Below are positions 4,540 to 5,043 of a stretch of 5,043 bases of DNA, piece by piece. Made by a program: the position numbers and the translations under genes. A model generated the notes under the pieces. That model made no database searches and was not told the DNA's origin. It saw only the letters and a program-made list of their open reading frames with translations. The stretch comes from CAZZEX01 sp964653285. GTDB lineage: Bacteria; Chloroflexota; Anaerolineae; B4-G1. How positions within the stretch are numbered: the first letter of the stretch is position 1; each line of letters opens with the position of its first letter. The stretch covers positions 1-5,043 of the forward strand of contig CAZZEX010000185.1 of assembly GCA_964653285.1 (NCBI GenBank). The letters run 5' to 3'.

Positions 4540-5043
4540 CCCGCTCACCCTGGTGCTCCTGATCGCGCTGGTCATCGGCCTGGCCGTGGTCAGCCACCTG
4601 CTGCAGGGGCCAGCCGGCGAAGCCAAAGAGCCCAACGTCGCTGAAGAGATCACGCCGCACGTGATCTTTACCGTGGGGCCGTTGGAGGTGACCTCGACAG
4701 TCGTCAACACCTGGGCGATGATGCTCCTGCTCAGCGTGGGGGCCTACCTGATCGGGCGCAACCTCAAACTGCGCCCGGGCCTGATGCAGAACATGCTGGA
4801 GTGGATCGTCGAAGCCATCGAGAAGTTGATCCGCGAAATGGTGGGCGTCGAGGACACGGCGATCTTCTTGCCCATCGTGGGTACACTGGCCTTTTTCATC
4901 GGCACCGCGAACCTGATTGGCCTGCTCCCCGGCCTGAAATCTCCCACGCCGGACATCAACACACCGTTGTCCATGGCGCTGGTCGTCTTTTTCAGCGTGC
5001 CCTATTTCGGGATTCGTACGCGCGGCCTGTGGAGCTACCTCAA
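4523..5043 (+). CDS. atpB: F-type ATPase Fo subunit a, alternate (N-ATPase) type, 3' partial
   Basis: Subunit a is the stator membrane subunit that forms the two ion half-channels against the c-ring. The first 173 residues are visible; the gene continues beyond the window. It has a first hydrophobic helix (about 8-27), a periplasmic stretch with VGPLEVTSTVVNTW, a second helix (about 60-78), an amphipathic MQNMLEWIVEAIEKLI segment (88-103), a third helix around FLPIVGTLAFFIGTANLIGLLPG (115-137), and the start of another at LSMALVVFFSVPYFGI (149-164). The LPG and the FFSVP-FGI-G-YL pattern closely resemble the alternate F-ATPase subunit a. The essential arginine facing the c-ring lies past the right edge, so function cannot be verified. 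ATG 4523 lies inside the end of the AtpQ-type gene with only a weak purine-rich GAGTGAG upstream, so translation is probably coupled. Confidence 0.93.
   Translation, partial: MQRISNPLTLVLLIALVIGLAVVSHLLQGPAGEAKEPNVAEEITPHVIFTVGPLEVTSTVVNTWAMMLLLSVGAYLIGRNLKLRPGLMQNMLEWIVEAIEKLIREMVGVEDTAIFLPIVGTLAFFIGTANLIGLLPGLKSPTPDINTPLSMALVVFFSVPYFGIRTRGLWSYL

Overview
The window (about 60% GC by eye, all genes on the + strand) holds the junction between two different rotary ATPase gene clusters. It opens inside the end of a V/A-type ATPase cluster: the C-terminus of subunit B, then a complete subunit D carrying an unusual repeated tail. A universal stress protein gene follows. After a 122-base intergenic stretch with a plausible promoter and a leader hairpin, a second cluster begins: a stand-alone tandem-ACT-domain protein (like the regulatory half of aspartate kinase), then F1 beta (atpD), F1 epsilon (atpC), a small two-helix AtpQ/AtpZ-type membrane protein, and the first two thirds or so of Fo subunit a (atpB), which runs off the right edge.

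The order beta-epsilon-small membrane protein-a differs from the usual F-ATPase order, where a comes first and beta-epsilon last. It matches the 'alternate' or N-type F-ATPase (atpDCQRBEFAG). Sequence features agree: LPRH in epsilon, the IQAG and LEERI segments in beta, and FFSVPYFGI near the visible end of subunit a. No atpR-like gene is present between the AtpQ-type gene and atpB, which is a departure from the classic N-ATPase layout.

The organism is a bacterium. The combination of a bacterial V/A-ATPase, a TGCGGTATAAT-type promoter element and scattered short palindromic repeats would suit Chloroflexota (Anaerolineae-like), but this is inference from general resemblance, not a database match.

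The non-coding gaps are short, but most carry structure: a 10-base-periodic palindrome between V-ATPase subunits B and D (212-272), a 15-bp perfect hairpin before the stress-protein gene (1033-1066), an imperfect 13-bp leader hairpin after the putative promoter (1615-1654), and two related 7-bp hairpins in the 153-base gap between atpC and the AtpQ-type gene (4074-4149).

Functionally, the two machines could serve opposite or condition-specific roles, for example ATP synthesis by one and ATP-driven H+ or Na+ pumping by the other. The ion cannot be read here because neither c subunit is in the window.
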